Source: Humulus lupulus
Taxonomy: Eukaryota; Streptophyta; Magnoliopsida; Rosales; Cannabaceae
DNA length: 64,000 bases
Assembly (NCBI RefSeq): GCF_963169125.1
Contig: NC_084795.1
Span: 141,273,766-141,337,765, forward strand
Reading direction: 5' to 3'
The notes beneath the pieces are model-generated. The model was given only the letters and a program-made list of their open reading frames with translations. It had not been told where the DNA came from and did not search any database. Of the stretch, positions 62,736 through 64,000 are shown piece after piece; position 1 is the stretch's first letter, and each line of letters begins with the position of its first letter. Both the position numbers and the translations under genes were made by a program.

Positions 62736-63036
62736 GAATCAATACCAGAGATAGGATTTATTATTTTTGCCTTCTGACTTGTTTCAGATACTTAATCAGT
62801 AGTAAGCTAGTCATATTACTGTGTTTGGAAGCACTGAATTATACAGAAAACTTTTCTTTCTGCACATAAATGGATAAAACAAAATAAAAATGTCGTTTGC
62901 AATTTATTACTTGAAATAGAATGCAAATTGACCTTTTATTTAAAAAGAAAAAAAATTAATATATATTTTTGAAAGATAGATCTTAATATATTGAGTGCAT
63001 ATCTATGCATGGTAGACTGAATGTAATTTATTATTG

Positions 63037-64000
63037 GTTGGAGGGGGGAAGAAATTTTACACTACTGTTGATACTTTGACTCAACGAGAGCCTTATTCAA
63101 TGCTTGCTACAATGTTCAGTGGTTGGCATACTGTGTGTCAGGATCCTGAAATGGTATTTAGTTTACATATTATTCCTTCAGATTTCATTTTATATTTGTA
63201 GATATATGACTGTGTGTGAGCTAGAGAGGGATTATCTATTAGCATATACATACAGAAATGTGTAATTTTATATCATCTGTAAATGTTCATACATCTGTCT
63301 GTGCTATGCGTGTAGATGCATATATCTACATAGACTGTGTCCCATAAGTTGATAATTTAAAATTTTAGTCTATATTAAAGAGGTTAAAGTTTCTGTCTGA
63401 ATTTTGAATGGAATGGTTTATTCCAAGAAAATATTATATGATTTTATGGTTCTAGAATTATTTTAGTATTGCATACAATAAAAAGTAGAATAAATTTTGG
63501 AATTGTGGTGTGAAGATATGGTTATTGCACGGTTTGGCTGGAAAGAAATGACAGGAATTTTAACCATAAGGAAAGCTTCTTTGAAAATCTATGGGACGGA
63601 ATAAACTTCTGTCTTAGTTTGACTTTAAGCCGGATCTTTCGACTGAATGTGAGGCTTTGATGTGGTTTGTTTCTTCTTTTGTTATGGGCCTATCTGTGTT
63701 TGTCTTTGATGCTTCTGGTTATAGTCTCTGTAATCTTTATTGATGATACTTAATAATAATCTAGTCTTTCTCTTTCACTTTTTTTTTTTCCAAATTTAAA
63801 GATAAATAAGAGAAAGAAGAAGTGATAAAGCAATGAAAGAGTTTATGCTTTGTTATAGGTGAAGATTTAGTTCTTACAAATTAATTTTGAAACACATCAG
63901 TCCTTATACTTATTTATTATTTGCAGGGATTTGTATTTGTTGATAGGGATGGAAAACATTTCCGACACATACTTAATTGGTTAAGGGATGGTGTTGTTCC
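63037..64000 (+). pseudogene. FIP2-like BTB/POZ (T1-type) protein, exons 1 part and 2, running off the window
   Basis: Exon about 63037-63153 gives GGKKFYTTVDTLTQREP, SMLATMFSG and CQDPEM. After an intron with GTATTT...TTGCAG ends (63154-63926), the second exon (63927 to the window end) gives GFVFVDRDGKHFRHILNWL then RDGVVP. This is the BTB/T1 domain of the plant FH-interacting protein FIP2 family, which in full also carries pentapeptide repeats. The usual SMLAAMFSGRHT is changed to T and W here, and the N-terminal glycine run has an extra G. No start codon is seen. Continuation to the right is not visible, so an intact gene downstream cannot be excluded. Confidence 0.82.
63519..63780 (+). 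mobile_element. LINE retrotransposon 3' fragment inside the FIP2 intron
   Basis: From 63535 the plus strand encodes WLERNDRNFNHKESFFENLW, the conserved C-terminal signature of plant L1-type LINE ORF2 proteins (tryptophan, ERN and R-x-F pattern). A poly-T/CT-rich tail follows near 63765-63790. Only the extreme 3' end is present, as with 5'-truncated LINE insertions. Target duplication not identified. Confidence 0.55.

Overview
This is a nuclear plant (eudicot-like) chromosome segment, almost entirely transposon-derived. The evidence is plant Copia, Tekay-type and Athila-type Gypsy LTR retrotransposons, CACTA, hAT and LINE remnants, and intron-containing fragments of three plant genes at the right end. 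Several nested insertions can be delimited exactly by matching LTR ends and target-site duplications (TSDs). No RNA gene, CRISPR array or complete host gene was seen. Species is not determined.

Layout. 1-2559: minus-strand Copia remnant (Copia-1). 2560-~4970: internally deleted CACTA element with transposase and Ulp1-protease exons. ~4970-11050: LARD-like element with a decayed coiled-coil ORF; a 706-bp hAT MITE with a perfect 8-bp TSD lies at 6655-7360. ~11050-12330: decayed Tekay-like LTR. 12530-14914 resuming at 54136: second Copia copy (Copia-2).

The nest. Copia-2 is split by Gypsy A (14915-54135, minus). The left LTR of A is split by Gypsy B (16879-47606, plus; TSD CATTT). B received three insertions: a 3.9-kb solo LTR D in its left LTR (17895-21773; TSD TGGGA); a Tekay chromovirus E in its body (25310-~32446, minus, 5' LTR missing, gag-pol in one frame with three stops); and an Athila-like element C in its right LTR (33690-45496, plus; TSD GCGTG). 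By eye the two LTRs of C differ at about 22 of 1,320 positions, so C is a recent arrival. C has gag-pol, a second frameshifted ORF with a proline-rich tail, and three clusters of the palindrome AGCGCT.

54198-59100 is AT-rich and poorly resolved: possible LTR pieces, microsatellites and a TRIM-like LTR with a primer-binding site. 59119-64000 is the most unusual part. A minisatellite and CT-rich leader are followed, all on the plus strand, by the first four exons of a CDP-diacylglycerol synthase gene, two exons of a MAP3K-epsilon kinase gene, and exons of a FIP2-like BTB/POZ gene with a LINE fragment in its intron. This resembles gene-fragment capture by a Helitron, Pack-MULE or Pack-CACTA whose far end lies beyond the window.

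Functionally the window is a repeat-rich block. None of the retroelements keeps a fully intact gene set; C is closest. The gene fragments could be transcribed as a chimera but lack the parts needed for the parent activities.
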